DNA of 64,000 nt from NCBI RefSeq assembly GCF_030272615.1, contig NC_081414.1, positions 780,618,119-780,682,118 on the forward strand, in the 5' to 3' direction. This document shows, one piece after another, positions 37,288 through 48,228 of the stretch. This DNA comes from Cryptomeria japonica. Lineage: Eukaryota > Streptophyta > Pinopsida > Cupressales > Cupressaceae. A model generated the notes under the pieces. The model was not told where the DNA came from. It did no database searches and was given only the letters and a program-made list of their open reading frames with translations. How positions within the stretch are numbered: position 1 is the stretch's first letter; every line of letters starts with the position of its first letter. The translations under genes and the position numbers were made by a program.

Positions 37288-37302
37288 ACCCTTATATGTT
37301 TT

Positions 37303-38068
37303 AAACATGGCATAGAATATATAATATAAAGTATATTAATAGTACTCGTATATTGAATGCAAAATAAATTCCATGAATATTGGTTAAATTTTGGTTAATC
37401 TTTTAAAGTCTTAGCGAGTGACAAAAGTAGAGGTGTATGGAATAAATGTGTAAATAGACGTGGTGTGCATATCCAAAATAATAGAGACCAGAAAGTGGAG
37501 TTAATAATGCAAAATGATAAAAGAAGTTTTGAATAAAATGTTATTGTGTTGAATTTTTAAAAAATCGTGTATAAGATCCAAATGAATTTAGCCACTCATA
37601 TGATTAGAAATTAAATTTTATAAATTATAAACTTAAAAATATTACATTTGAATTATCAAAAATATAAAATTTATAAAAAATAATAAAAAACAGACTAATT
37701 GTAATTAATTGTACTTCAAAAAATCATCAGAATAATACTATGACTACCAACCAGTACTAATAACTTTTATTAATTGTAAATTCTGTTCTACAAATATAAA
37801 AGAAAAATAACTCGTAAAATTATGGATATGGACGATTAAAAATAACTTTTTATTAACAGTAAATTCTGTTCTACAAATATAAAAGAAAAAAAAACGCGTA
37901 AAATTGTGGATATGGACGATTAAAGGAATATTTCAGCTTATTTCCTACCGCCCATTCATTTCGTACTACATAAAGATGAAGTTCCCGCTAATTAGTAAAC
38001 ATGACAGCTATATCTATCATAAACCTTTCATTTAAAACCGGCTACTATTTTGCGTATACAGAACCAGT
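37303..38068. other. 3' flank of the kinase gene with an 82-bp tandem duplication
   Basis: Non-coding. Two tandem units, about 37760-37840 and 37841-37923, share AAATTCTGTTCTACAAATAT and end GGATATGGACGATTAAA. They differ at a few positions. The rest is AT-rich and would contain the 3' UTR of the minus-strand kinase gene. Confidence 0.7.
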
Positions 38069-40450
38069 TTATATGGGAGGATGTTTACCGCAGTGATCGT
38101 TGTCGTCATCAACCTGACCTACTAGGACCTGTAGAGACCTCGGAATTTTTGGCAAAGCAGCCTCCATTCTGCCTTCCAATATCTTCACCACTTCACAAAT
38201 GCTCGGCCTCTCATTCTCATCGTCTTGAATGCACAGCCCACCCACCACAGCTGCTCTTCTCACCTCTTTGATATCTGCCTCACTTGCTATCGTTGCATCC
38301 ACAACATCTAATATGTTTCCCCTCTGAATCTGAGATGAAGCCCAGATAGGAAAGTACAATCTACTTTCTTCCACTGTTAAATCAAGATTTCTTCGGCCTG
38401 ATATAATTTCCAACAACGTCATGCCAAAACTGTATACGTCCGCCTTGGGAGTGATAGGAAGGCCGGAGATCCACTCAGGAGCCACGTACCCACGAGTTCC
38501 TCTTGTGGTTGTCAGTACTCGGCTGAAATCTCTACCTACCAGCTTTGCTAGCCCAAAATCTGCCACCTTTGGGCTGAAGTCGCTGTCGAGGAGAATGTTT
38601 TCAGGCTTGATATCGCAGTGAATGATGCGATCCCTGCATTCCTCATGCAGATAAACCAATCCTCTTGCAGTGCCCAATGCGATCTGAAACCGGGTCTTCC
38701 AGTCCAACACCTTCTCTACGTCTTTCGGCTTACAGAAGAGGAAGGAATTCAGGGAACCGTTGGGCATGTAGGCATACACCAGTAACCTTTGTGAATGTTC
38801 TATACAGAATCCCCACAGCCTAACCAAATTCACGTGCTGTAATCTGCCAGTGGTGATTATTTCAGCACGGAATTGTTTTTCTGCTTGCGTAGAACCCTCT
38901 AATCTTTTAACCGCAACAAGAGTTTTGTCCGGTAGAGTTCCTTTGTAAACAGAGCCGAATGCTCCGCTACCCAGCTTGTGCCTGAAATTCTCCGTTGCAA
39001 TTCGCAGCTCTTTGTAGCTGAACTTTCTGAGCGACAATGGCACTTCCTCTTCAAGGTTTTTCTTCGACAGCCTTCGACGTTTCCACAGAATAAATACCGC
39101 TGACAGGAGAGCCGAAAGAACCAAAAATGATGCGGTGGCAGAAAGTAAAATTGTAAGTGCAGGGGTTTTGTTGCTTTGTTCTGATATCAAGTGTGGGAAC
39201 TCAGAAGCAGCCAGCCTGACGAAGACGGATTGGCCCTCGGACGAAACGCTCATTCCAAATAAATCTCCAAACCACAATCTGCAGACAGGGGAATCAGAAA
39301 TAGCTAAAGCAAAGGCTGTGCAGGAGCAATTGTTGAGACATGCAGCCCGGCAGCCTTGCTGTGCTGGCTCGTTGTTGATTAAGACAGCTTCTTTTTCGGG
39401 CAAGTATTGGTTCTTGGCTTCCAAGAAGCCGTCGGTTGTTCCCTCCGTGACAGAGCATTGCAAGGGTTTTCGCCTAGCACACCCACTTGACCACCAACCT
39501 TGAGAGCCATGCTTGGGGGTGAAGCCCTGGACACAACTACACACATCATTCGCATTGCACAGTCCATTTGCCCCGCAGATTTCATAGTCACTGCATTGAC
39601 CTCGGTATGTCGACCACCTGAAACTCCATCTACCATCATCCATCCAGAAGTAAAGTTCAAATTCGCCGTTCTCATCTAACAGAAACCGCCCCGTGATCAT
39701 ATGATCAATCGGGTTTAGGCCAAAATGGATATATATTCTTGAAGCAGAAAGCGTCACACATGACGCTTGAATTTTCTTCTGACCTTCCAATTCTGGAACC
39801 TTAGAAAAATGATTGTGTCCAATGCAGTCTCCACTGGACCAATATGGAACAGTGTTGTTAAAGAACATCACCATCTGCGTCTTCCCTGGAGACATGTCCA
39901 TTCCGAAATAGAAGAGCCCACTGGCAGGATCCGAAGAACTCTTCCAGGAAGTCAGCTTCATGCCTTTCCACATATTCATGCCAGGCAACCATGTATCTGT
40001 GGGGTGCGCGAAACTCTCCCAAACAATTGTTGACTCGTTGTGGGCGTCCAGCATAATGAAATTACCAGAGTCCGTTATTACAGCCCGTGATCCTTTCTCG
40101 CCAATATCAGTCCACCAAACTGACCGGCCCTCTCTATCAAGCAATCTGAGATGACCTTCTCTCGAAAACTTGAGAACGCCAGGCATGTTTCTGACAGGAT
40201 TATCTCTGTTAGCCACCCAAACTATGGCTTTCTGAGAGGTTGGTGCATACCAGATGCCAATATACCAATTATTCGTTCCCGTGGGACTGAAAAATCCCAA
40301 TGCAAACGTGCCATTCTTGGAAATTAGGGTCTGATTTCCAGTGAGCGAAGTCCCCAATCGAAGCGTATCGCCACCATCCAAACTTACACCGCTGCAATTA
40401 TGCACTGCAATACTAACAGTTATGGCTATGAACAAATACTTCGCCGCCAT
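38069..40450 (-). CDS. G-type lectin S-receptor-like serine/threonine kinase
   Basis: An intact, intronless 793-codon gene. Residues 1 to about 20 are a signal peptide (MAAKYLFIAITVSIAV). B-lectin domain about 25-150 (GTFALGFFSP, WVANRDNP). S-locus glycoprotein region about 165-270 (LTSWKSSSDPASG). EGF-like Cys-rich part about 286-325. PAN/apple about 330-412. Transmembrane helix about 431-456, then a basic stop-transfer (WKRRRLSKK). Kinase about 490-760 with G-loop GSGAFGSV, catalytic Lys515 in VAVK, HCDIKPEN at 611-618, DFG at 631-633 and APE at 657-659. The Cys before the catalytic Asp makes it a non-RD kinase, common among immune receptors. It should sit in the plasma membrane with the lectin part outside. 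It resembles the Arabidopsis SD2 group (At2g19130-like). The frame stays open to 40561, but 40450 is the first ATG and is followed directly by the signal peptide. Confidence 0.96.
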   Translation of the reverse strand: MAAKYLFIAITVSIAVHNCSGVSLDGGDTLRLGTSLTGNQTLISKNGTFALGFFSPTGTNNWYIGIWYAPTSQKAIVWVANRDNPVRNMPGVLKFSREGHLRLLDREGRSVWWTDIGEKGSRAVITDSGNFIMLDAHNESTIVWESFAHPTDTWLPGMNMWKGMKLTSWKSSSDPASGLFYFGMDMSPGKTQMVMFFNNTVPYWSSGDCIGHNHFSKVPELEGQKKIQASCVTLSASRIYIHFGLNPIDHMITGRFLLDENGEFELYFWMDDGRWSFRWSTYRGQCSDYEICGANGLCNANDVCSCVQGFTPKHGSQGWWSSGCARRKPLQCSVTEGTTDGFLEAKNQYLPEKEAVLINNEPAQQGCRAACLNNCSCTAFALAISDSPVCRLWFGDLFGMSVSSEGQSVFVRLAASEFPHLISEQSNKTPALTILLSATASFLVLSALLSAVFILWKRRRLSKKNLEEEVPLSLRKFSYKELRIATENFRHKLGSGAFGSVYKGTLPDKTLVAVKRLEGSTQAEKQFRAEIITTGRLQHVNLVRLWGFCIEHSQRLLVYAYMPNGSLNSFLFCKPKDVEKVLDWKTRFQIALGTARGLVYLHEECRDRIIHCDIKPENILLDSDFSPKVADFGLAKLVGRDFSRVLTTTRGTRGYVAPEWISGLPITPKADVYSFGMTLLEIISGRRNLDLTVEESRLYFPIWASSQIQRGNILDVVDATIASEADIKEVRRAAVVGGLCIQDDENERPSICEVVKILEGRMEAALPKIPRSLQVLVGQVDDDNDHCGKHPPI

Positions 40451-40495
40451 CGAGGTAGTGCGTAGATGGTGATATGTTTCTTTGTATACTTTCGA

Positions 40496-40505
40496 GTTTA
40501 AATAG
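40496..40505 (-). promoter_or_regulatory. Putative TATA box of the kinase gene
   Basis: Minus-strand CTATTTAAAC, about 50 bp upstream of the ATG at 40450. Position and sequence suit a plant TATA box with a short 5' UTR. No transcript evidence is available. Confidence 0.45.
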
Positions 40506-40599
40506 AAAAAAAATAGGCTACGCAATGAAGAACATGGCTGAAGTAGTGCCGTCAATTCCAAACGTCCAAGTCGGAGAAGATCAGTACAAGGTTAGTGCC

Positions 40600-42498
40600 A
40601 CAGTCAATTCTAGAATGGCATGGCACTTATTTTCTTTTTTGATCATTACGTACCAAACAAATCAAAAGATTATTATTCGTTTCAAACAGCTAGTTTTGTT
40701 CCTTTTTCTGTTTTCCTTCTTTATTTTTTTCTTTTCTCAAGAGAAATAGTGTCATGAATTTCTTTTCAATAGAAGTAATTTGAATAGCCTTCACCAACTG
40801 TAAGACGTAAAAAACGTCAACATATCTCTAGAAGGCATATCATTCAACGGAGCATTACGGGGAATCAAATACAGAAAGGATTTGATAGCGCACTGACTGC
40901 ACACCGTTCTTTCACCACTCACGCGTTCTTTTCTTAAGGGAGATGTATCGCGTAAGTCCAGTCGTCTGTGTCGGTCGAGAGACGGACATGTAGCGATAAA
41001 CGCGAATACAGAATCTTTTCAATATTTTGATGAAGATGACTTCCATTAACAACAACTGGAATTTGGACCCACACGTTGAATGGTCAATTTGATAAAAAAA
41101 AATTATAGTAACAAAGCTGTTAGATAGATGATTCTTTATAAATAAATTTTAATTAGATGGAAAAAAAAAAAATTAAATTTTTATTATAAATTAGATAAAC
41201 AATTATTGTAAGGTAGTAAAAAATAATTAGAATTCAAAATCATTTATTATTACTAAAATTCTATTTTTCTTAAAATTTGTTACATTTAAGTTATATTATT
41301 TGTGAAGCTCTTAAATTAGTATTTTCTTTTTTCAATATCAATGTACTTTAAGGGTGTTTTTAATTTGATATACACTTCTTTATAGAATTTGAAAGATTCT
41401 TTCATGAAAGAGTAATTGACTTTGTGGTAGGAAATCTCACTAGCTATATGAAGGTCCTAAGTTTGGTTGTCAATGTATCTAATATTCTAATTAATGTGCC
41501 TCTAATATATAGTAGGAACCAATACAAACCTTGTAACAAATTAGTAAAATATGCAAAATGACTCAAATAACTCTTGTACATGAATGAACACTAATTAACT
41601 TGATATTTTTAAAAAAGAATAAACTTTGAGAATTACAATTTCTTCATGAGAATGAAGTGTTAAATTGTCATTGATTATTAATTTTTTACTATTTAAACTT
41701 GAAGTTACAATTAACAAGAGAAATTAAATGTTACAGTGGGCAAAACTACTATGACTAATAATATGGAGGGCCTTAGGATGCCACACGAAAAAGCTCAATA
41801 TCTTAATGTTTCCCTTTCAACCACTCATACTTCCCCTTCCATTTTGGTTTGTGGTAAGGGCAAGGTTAGACCCAAAAAAATAAAGGACCTTTAGTTTGAA
41901 CTCGCAGTAGGGATAAAGGTAAGTAGGTTAATGCGAGTGATATGTAGGAATGTCTTCATATCAACAGGGCTTTGATTGATAAAAATGTTAAGATTGTTCA
42001 ATGTTGAACAAAATTGTTTAATTTCTTGATTTTTAGACCATGTTTTCTTTGTTTTTGTTGCTACTATCCACTGTGACTTGAGGTTTGGTTTGTCTCTAAA
42101 GACTGTTTATTTTTGTATGGGTTTCGGGTCCCTATAAAATTATTTTACACTAATTAACAAAAAAGAGAGATAAATTAAATAGTCTCATTAATATTTATTA
42201 AAAATGTTAAAGACTAAAAAAAATAGTTCCAAAAAAAATAAATTATTTGCAACTATTTTCAACTATTTGCAACTACGACATTAAATTATTCACAACTATT
42301 CTCATTCAACTCCTATTAGTATTACAAAAAAAATAAATTTAAATGAATTAATTTTATCAAGGTAGTAATAAGTAATAAATTGGAGATGAAAAAGAAAAAG
42401 GAAAAGTCAATTTGTTTTAAGTTCTGTGTGCGGGAAATGAGGGCGACAGAAACACAAAAGTCAGTTTCAAAGGGCCCACACACCAATGAGACTCTTGG
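40600..42498. other. Promoter-side intergenic DNA, possible LINE tail
   Basis: No gene is supported. The part to about 41040 is less AT-rich and would be the kinase promoter. Around 41740-42170 the plus strand ends TTTGTATGGGTTTCGGGTCCC after a T/G-rich stretch. This resembles the 3' end of a plant LINE, but no domain is readable, so I do not call it. Confidence 0.4.
40804..40820 (-). promoter_or_regulatory. Possible TGACG/ACGT stress-type promoter motif
   Basis: Minus strand reads GTTGACG, six T, then ACGTC, about 360 bp upstream of the kinase ATG. GTTGAC contains the W-box core TTGAC, and TGACG/ACGTC are bZIP (as-1-like) cores. Such short motifs occur by chance, so this is only a candidate. 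Confidence 0.25.
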
Positions 42499-42587
42499 TG
42501 TAATTTATAGGAACTATATTGAATAGCTCAACTTCCCAAGGGGTGTCCCATTGTTCTCTATCTCTCAGGATTCCAAAGGTCTCACTC

Positions 42588-43648
42588 TGTTGGTATTTTG
42601 GATATGTTGATATGGTTTTGTCATTGATGTCAACACCTATTAACACTTATCAACTCTAGTCAGCCTACTAACACTTGGTCATGTTCACCAGCAAGCAAGT
42701 GACTTATGCACAGTCATCGGTATCTAGTTCACTGATAGGATATATTGTTCACCAGCACTTGGAATGACATGGAAAACACTTGGCTATGTCGAAGACATTG
42801 TTTGGACACTTTGTCTTGGAGATTTGTTCATTGGATCATTCGTGTTTGCATATTTGTTGTTACCGACAAATAGGTCCGTATAAACACCGATAGGCTTATC
42901 TATTCTAGATTAGCACGATATGCTATGGAGTTGATTTTATTGTTATTGTAAATGCATTGAGCTGACATCATGCATCAGATATTGTTTTATTTGTAATTGA
43001 TTTTATTGTAATATCTTTTAGAGCCAACCTACTAAAATTGGTCTTAGGTTATGGTATAAATGTAAGATCTTTTTTGTAAGATCAGTATGCGAATGTAAAG
43101 AAAGGATTATAATTTGGTATATGTGAGAATAAGAAGAGCTATATACGCAGACATCATTTGAAGGTTGAAGGAAGGTTTTTGTGAAGGCATATCAGAACTG
43201 AACCGGTACTGAATCTAGCATATGAAGATGTTATTTTGAGCAGTACGTTATTATTGGACTTAACCATCCAATTGTAGTCAGTGTGACTACTATTTATGAT
43301 TGAGCAGTGAGCTCTAGGCGCTTGGCCTTTCTGCATGTGCAGACCCCATTTGTATACACTTACTATCTGCAGTAGTATCATCTGATTGTGGGTAAGGTTT
43401 CCCACCGTGGTTTTTCCCCTTACAGGGTTTCCGCATACAAATATTGGTGTTATGTGTTGTGGATGTCATTTTTTCTTTGTTTCATGCATTAATCTTTACC
43501 AGTACTGTAATTAACTGACAAACTATCTACCGACATTAAGTTTTGGTTTACTGGTATTAAGCATTAAGTTTGGTTAAGTTGTTTTTGGTTTAAATTTATT
43601 TCACAACTGATTCACCCCCCCCCTCTTAGTTGTCTCTAGGAGCTAACA
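42588..43648 (+). repeat. El2 left (5') LTR
   Basis: 1061 bp, TGTTGGTATTTTGGATATG to GGAGCTAACA. TATA-like GTATAAATG at 43054-43062. A run of nine C at 43615-43623. It lacks an 8-bp AGAATTGG-like segment that the right LTR has near 48320. Confidence 0.95.
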
Positions 43649-43650
43649 AT

Positions 43651-43662
43651 TGGTATCAGAGC
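43651..43662 (+). other. El2 primer-binding site (tRNA-iMet)
   Basis: TGGTATCAGAGC, two bases after the LTR, identical to El1. Confidence 0.95.
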
Positions 43663-43705
43663 CTAGTCCTCTTTTTGGAGAAGTTTAATAGCTTGAGGAG
43701 ATCCA

Positions 43706-46700
43706 ATATCTTCTAACTATTTCAGGAAGGATAGCCCTAAACTTGATGGAACCAATTATGGGATATGGAAGATCAAGATGGAGACACATCTAAATTGCAT
43801 TGGGAAGGACATCTGGGAAGTTACAAAGAATGGCTAGAATGCACCTACTCCTGGTAAGCCTAATCCACCTACCTTAGGAAAAGATGAAGAAAATGATTGC
43901 AAAGCAAGAGAATCCCTTTTGGGTGCATTATCAGATCAACAAATCATGGGATTATCAGACAGGTCTATTACTAAAGATATATGAGACCACTTGGAAACAT
44001 TGAATGAAGGAGATTCCACAGTCAAAATTGCAAAACTTGAAAGCTTCTGAGTCAGGTATGAAAATATGAAAATGGAAGAAGATGAAAGGATTTATGATTT
44101 TATGGAAAGAGTTAATGAAATTGTTTTGGGTATTAAATGTTGTGGAGGAACCTTAAGTGAAGATGAAATTGTTTCAAAATTTTTAAGGGGATTGCCACCG
44201 GCATACAAAATAAAATTTACAACTATAAATGAGTTAGAACAATGCCTAATAGATGAGTAACTAGGGATACATTGATTGGAAAACTTTCAGCTTTTGAAAT
44301 TGAGGAATTTGGTCTTGTTGCTACTATAAAGATAGATTTAGCTTTTAAGGCATCAACATCATCTGCACCATCATTTGACAAATCCAATTGGAAAGCCTTT
44401 TATGCAAGAGAACTTGAAGAAAGCAAGAGAGAAAATGAAGAACTTGAAGAACTAGAAGCACTATTTGCAAGGAAAATGCCTAAAGGTCCAGTTGGAAGTA
44501 AGTATGAAGGTAAAGCACCCTTTAAATGTTTTAACTATAATAAGATTGCTCATATGGCTTCAAGATGCCATGATAGACATGCTAGATTGAGAGAAGAAGC
44601 CAGAAGAATATACAAGCCTAACCCTAAATATCATAGATACTGATTTAAGAAGAATAAAGACAAATCTTGTTATCTTGCTAATGAAGGAGACACTGATGAT
44701 TCTAATGACGATCTGACAAACAATGGATGGGTTTTTGTAGCTATAACAGAAGATCAATTGACACCTACTGTTCAATCGATAGAATAGGCACTGGCAGCTA
44801 AAATTGAAGTTAAGGATGAATGGATCATTGATTCAGGATGTTCACATCATATGACTAGTGAAAAAAGTAAATTCTTTACTTTTCAAGAATATAATAGAGG
44901 TCTAGTAAGATTTGGAGATGATAAAGCTTGTTTGATCAAAGGAAAAGGTACTATATCTCTTGATGGTAAGCATAATACTGACAATGTTTACTATGTTGAA
45001 GGTTTAAAGAATAATCTACCGAGTGTTGGTCACTTAGTTGAAAAAGGATTTTAGTTACAATTCAAGAATGGGAAATGCAAAATTATGAACAGAATTGGTT
45101 TGGAAATTGCAACCGATAATCAAACTAGAGGTAACATCTTTCATTTGAATAACAATGAAAAGGCATGCTTGATTGCACACATTGATGAAAGTTGGCTATG
45201 GCACAAGAGACTCTGTCATGTAAATTTTGATTACATTATGAAAATCAGTACTACTAAGGCAGTAAGAGACTTACCCAAGATTGTCAAACCTCAGAATCCA
45301 GTATGTAAGGAATGTCAATTTGGAAAGCAAGTTAGAGCATCTTTTAAAGTATTCCAGAAAAATCCAATAATGCTCTTGACTTAATTCATACTGATTTATG
45401 TGGTCCAGCTAGAACTAAAAGCTTACAAGGTGATAGATATTTCATTCTAATCATTGATGACTATTCTAGAATGTGTTGGGTTACTTTTCTCAAAGAAAAA
45501 TCAAAAGCACTTGGGAAATTCAAACTATTCAAGGCAATGGTAGAAAATGAAACCAGTAAGAAAATCAAATGTCTGAGATCAGATCAAGGAGGTGAATTTA
45601 CATCTAAGGAATTTAATATATTCTATGAAGTAAATAGAATCAAAAGACAATTATCAACACCCCGGACACCACAGCAGAATGGATTTGTAGAAAGGAAAAA
45701 TAGAACTATCTTGGATGCAGCTAGAAGTATGTTATCAGAAGAAAATCTACCACATGTATATTGGAGAGAGGCAGTAAGCACAACAATTTATACATTCAAC
45801 AAAGTTCACATCAAAGGTGAAACTAGTAAGACCCCTCATGAACTATGGTTTGGTATTACTCCTACCCTTAAATATTTTAGAATATTTTGAAGTAAATGCT
45901 ATATCAGAAGAGATGAGTATATTGGAAAATTTGATCTTAGAAGTGATGAAGGAATATTTCTTGGTTATTCATCTAAGAGCGAGGCATATAGATGTTTTAA
46001 CAAGAGATTGCAAAAAATTGTTGAGAGTACAAATGTGAAGATTGATGAACAGTTTAGAGGAACTTCAAGGTATATAGACTCTGAACCGGCAACAGAGATA
46101 CTGACAAATGAGCCTACATTGAACACACCGGTACAGAATGAAGATCTAGTTACACCAGTATCATCTGAAAATTCCACTGTAACTAAAGAACAACAACAAA
46201 CAAAGACACCCCAGTATGTAAGATTGAACCACTTTGAAAATTAGATAATTGGCAACAAGTATCAAGGAGTTATGACAAGAGGAAGACTAGCAAATGAAGA
46301 GGTATGTTTTATTTTTCAAATTGAACCATCATCATTTAATGATGCATGTGAAGATAAACACTGGATTAAAGTTATGGAAGAAGAAATAAAACAAATTGAG
46401 AAAAATAACACATGGATATTAGTTCCCAGGCCTAAAGACAAAAATGTAATTGGAACAAAATGGGTATTCAGAAACAAACTTAATGAAGATGGTAAGGTAA
46501 TCAGAAATAAAGCAAGACTAGTGTGTAAGGGATATTCTCAGAAAGAAGGAATTGATTATAATAAAACCTTTGCACCGGTAGCTAGAATTGAGGCAGTTAG
46601 ATTATTCTTGGCTTTTGCAGCACACATGAACTATAAAGTATATCAAATGGATATTAAATGTGCATTTCTGAATGGAGACCTTGAAGAAGAAGTTTATATT

Positions 46701-47839
46701 GAGCAACCTGATGGATTTTCTTTGATAGATAATAAAGACATGGTTTGCAGTTTAAGGAAAGCTTTGTATGGTTTGAAGCAAGCTCCAAGAGCTTGGTAAG
46801 CTAGATTGGACAAATATCTTTTGAAGACTGGTTTTTCTAACTTATACTATAAAGTGACTAATGATGACATCTTGGTTATAGAATTTTTTGTTGATGATAT
46901 AATCTTTGGTGGAGAAGATGGATTATGTAAAGACTTTTCTATTGAAATGCAACAAGAATTTGAAATGTCTATGATTGGAGAGATTAAATTATTTTTAGGA
47001 TTGTAGATTTCACAGACTGATAAAGGTATATTCTTGAGTCAATCTAAATACTTGAAGGAGTTACTGAAGAAATTTTGTATGGAAAACTCTAAACCAATAA
47101 GCACACCTATGACTACAAAAGATAAATTATCACTAAGGGATGAATCTACACCTATTAATCTGACTAGGTACAAATCTATGATAGGAGGCTTCCTGTATTT
47201 GACACAAACAAAACCTGATATCATGAATGGAGTATGTATTGTTTCAAGATTTCAGAGTAATCCTAAAGAAAATCATGAATCAACAGTAAAAAGGATTTTC
47301 TGGTACTTACAAGGCACTACAAATCTAGGCTTATGGTATCCTAGAGATGAAAACTTTGAATTATGTGCATACATAGATGCAAATTGGGTAGGAGATGTGG
47401 ATGACAAAAAAAGCACCACTGGCGGAGCATTTTTCCTTGGAAGTAGATTAATTTCTTGGTTGAGTAAGAAACAAAGTTGCACATCTTTATCAACAGCTGA
47501 ATCAGAATATGTAGCAACAACAACTAACTGTACACAGGTATTATGGCTTAAGCAAATATTGAAGGACATAAAGGTAAAATGCAAGGAGCCTATAACTATT
47601 TATTGTGATAATACAACAACAATTGATATATCTAAGAATCAGGTGCTACATTCTAAAACTAAACATGTTTCTATCAAACTAAATTTTTTGAAAGAGAATG
47701 TTGAAGCAAAAGAAGTAACACTAGTTTATGTAAATACTAAAGAGTAGATTGCAGTATTTTCACTAAGCCTTTGCCTAAGGAAACTTTTGAGTATCTCAGA
47801 GATCAGCTTGGGGTCATACCCCCACCAGTAGAAACTTAG
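43706..47839 (+). pseudogene. El2 gag-pol polyprotein (broken)
   Basis: Homologous to El1 throughout. The start codon is ATA at 43706 where El1 has ATG. Gag knuckle CFNYNKIAHMASRC has lost its second Cys. The protease active site DSGCSHHMT is intact here, unlike El1. Integrase shows LWHKRLCHVN, CKECQFGK, FILIIDDYSRM, LRSDQGGEF and NGFVERKN. RT has QMDIKCAFLNGDLEEEVYIE, YGLKQAPRAW and FVDDIIFGG, but an 18-bp in-frame deletion near 46840 removes six residues relative to El1. RNase H has AESEYVATTTNCTQVLW. Stops: 43835, 43982, 44048, 44641, 44785, 45052, 45888, 46242, 46797, 47004, 47745. Single-base deletions lie near 44228, 45350 and 47757. Confidence 0.95.
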
Positions 47840-47918
47840 ACAGTTGATGTTTGTCATCAACTGGCAGAATTAACAGAGAAATCTTTTATTCCAGCTTTGA
47901 TGAGGAAAGCTACTTCTC

Positions 47919-48227
47919 AAGGGGAGTAGTTGGTATACTGAATAAGTTGGTATTTTTAATTTGAATCTAGTTTTTGTATTGCCTTGGCATTTGATGTCAA
48001 AGGGGGAGAGATTGATATGAAAAAATACAAGGAAAACACATGTTACCCCTAAGAGGTGAGATTGTTATTTTGGGGGAGATAGATTGCTCTCTGTATCTGT
48101 ATCTGGATTCTGATTTCTGGTTTTGATCTCTTTTTGGGAGATTGTTGGTTTTTGGTATTTGGCATTTCTGTTTTGTCACTTTGATGGTTTTTCCATCTTG
48201 TGTTGCCATCAATTCCAAAGGGGGAGA
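47919..48227 (+). other. El2 multiplied polypurine tracts
   Basis: Tracts at 47919-47926 (AAGGGGAG), 47999-48010 (AAAGGGGGAGAG), 48072-48079 (GGGGGAGA) and the LTR-adjacent 48217-48227 (AAAGGGGGAGA). The arrangement parallels El1. Confidence 0.85.
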
Positions 48228-48228
48228 T

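Noticed and set aside
40451-40561. N-terminal extension of the kinase
   Set aside because: It has no ATG; the frame is open only from a TTG, and the signal peptide begins right at the ATG at 40450.
41740-42170. Plus-strand LINE 3' end
   Set aside because: The terminal sequence style fits, but no RNase H or other domain is readable, so it was left as a note only.
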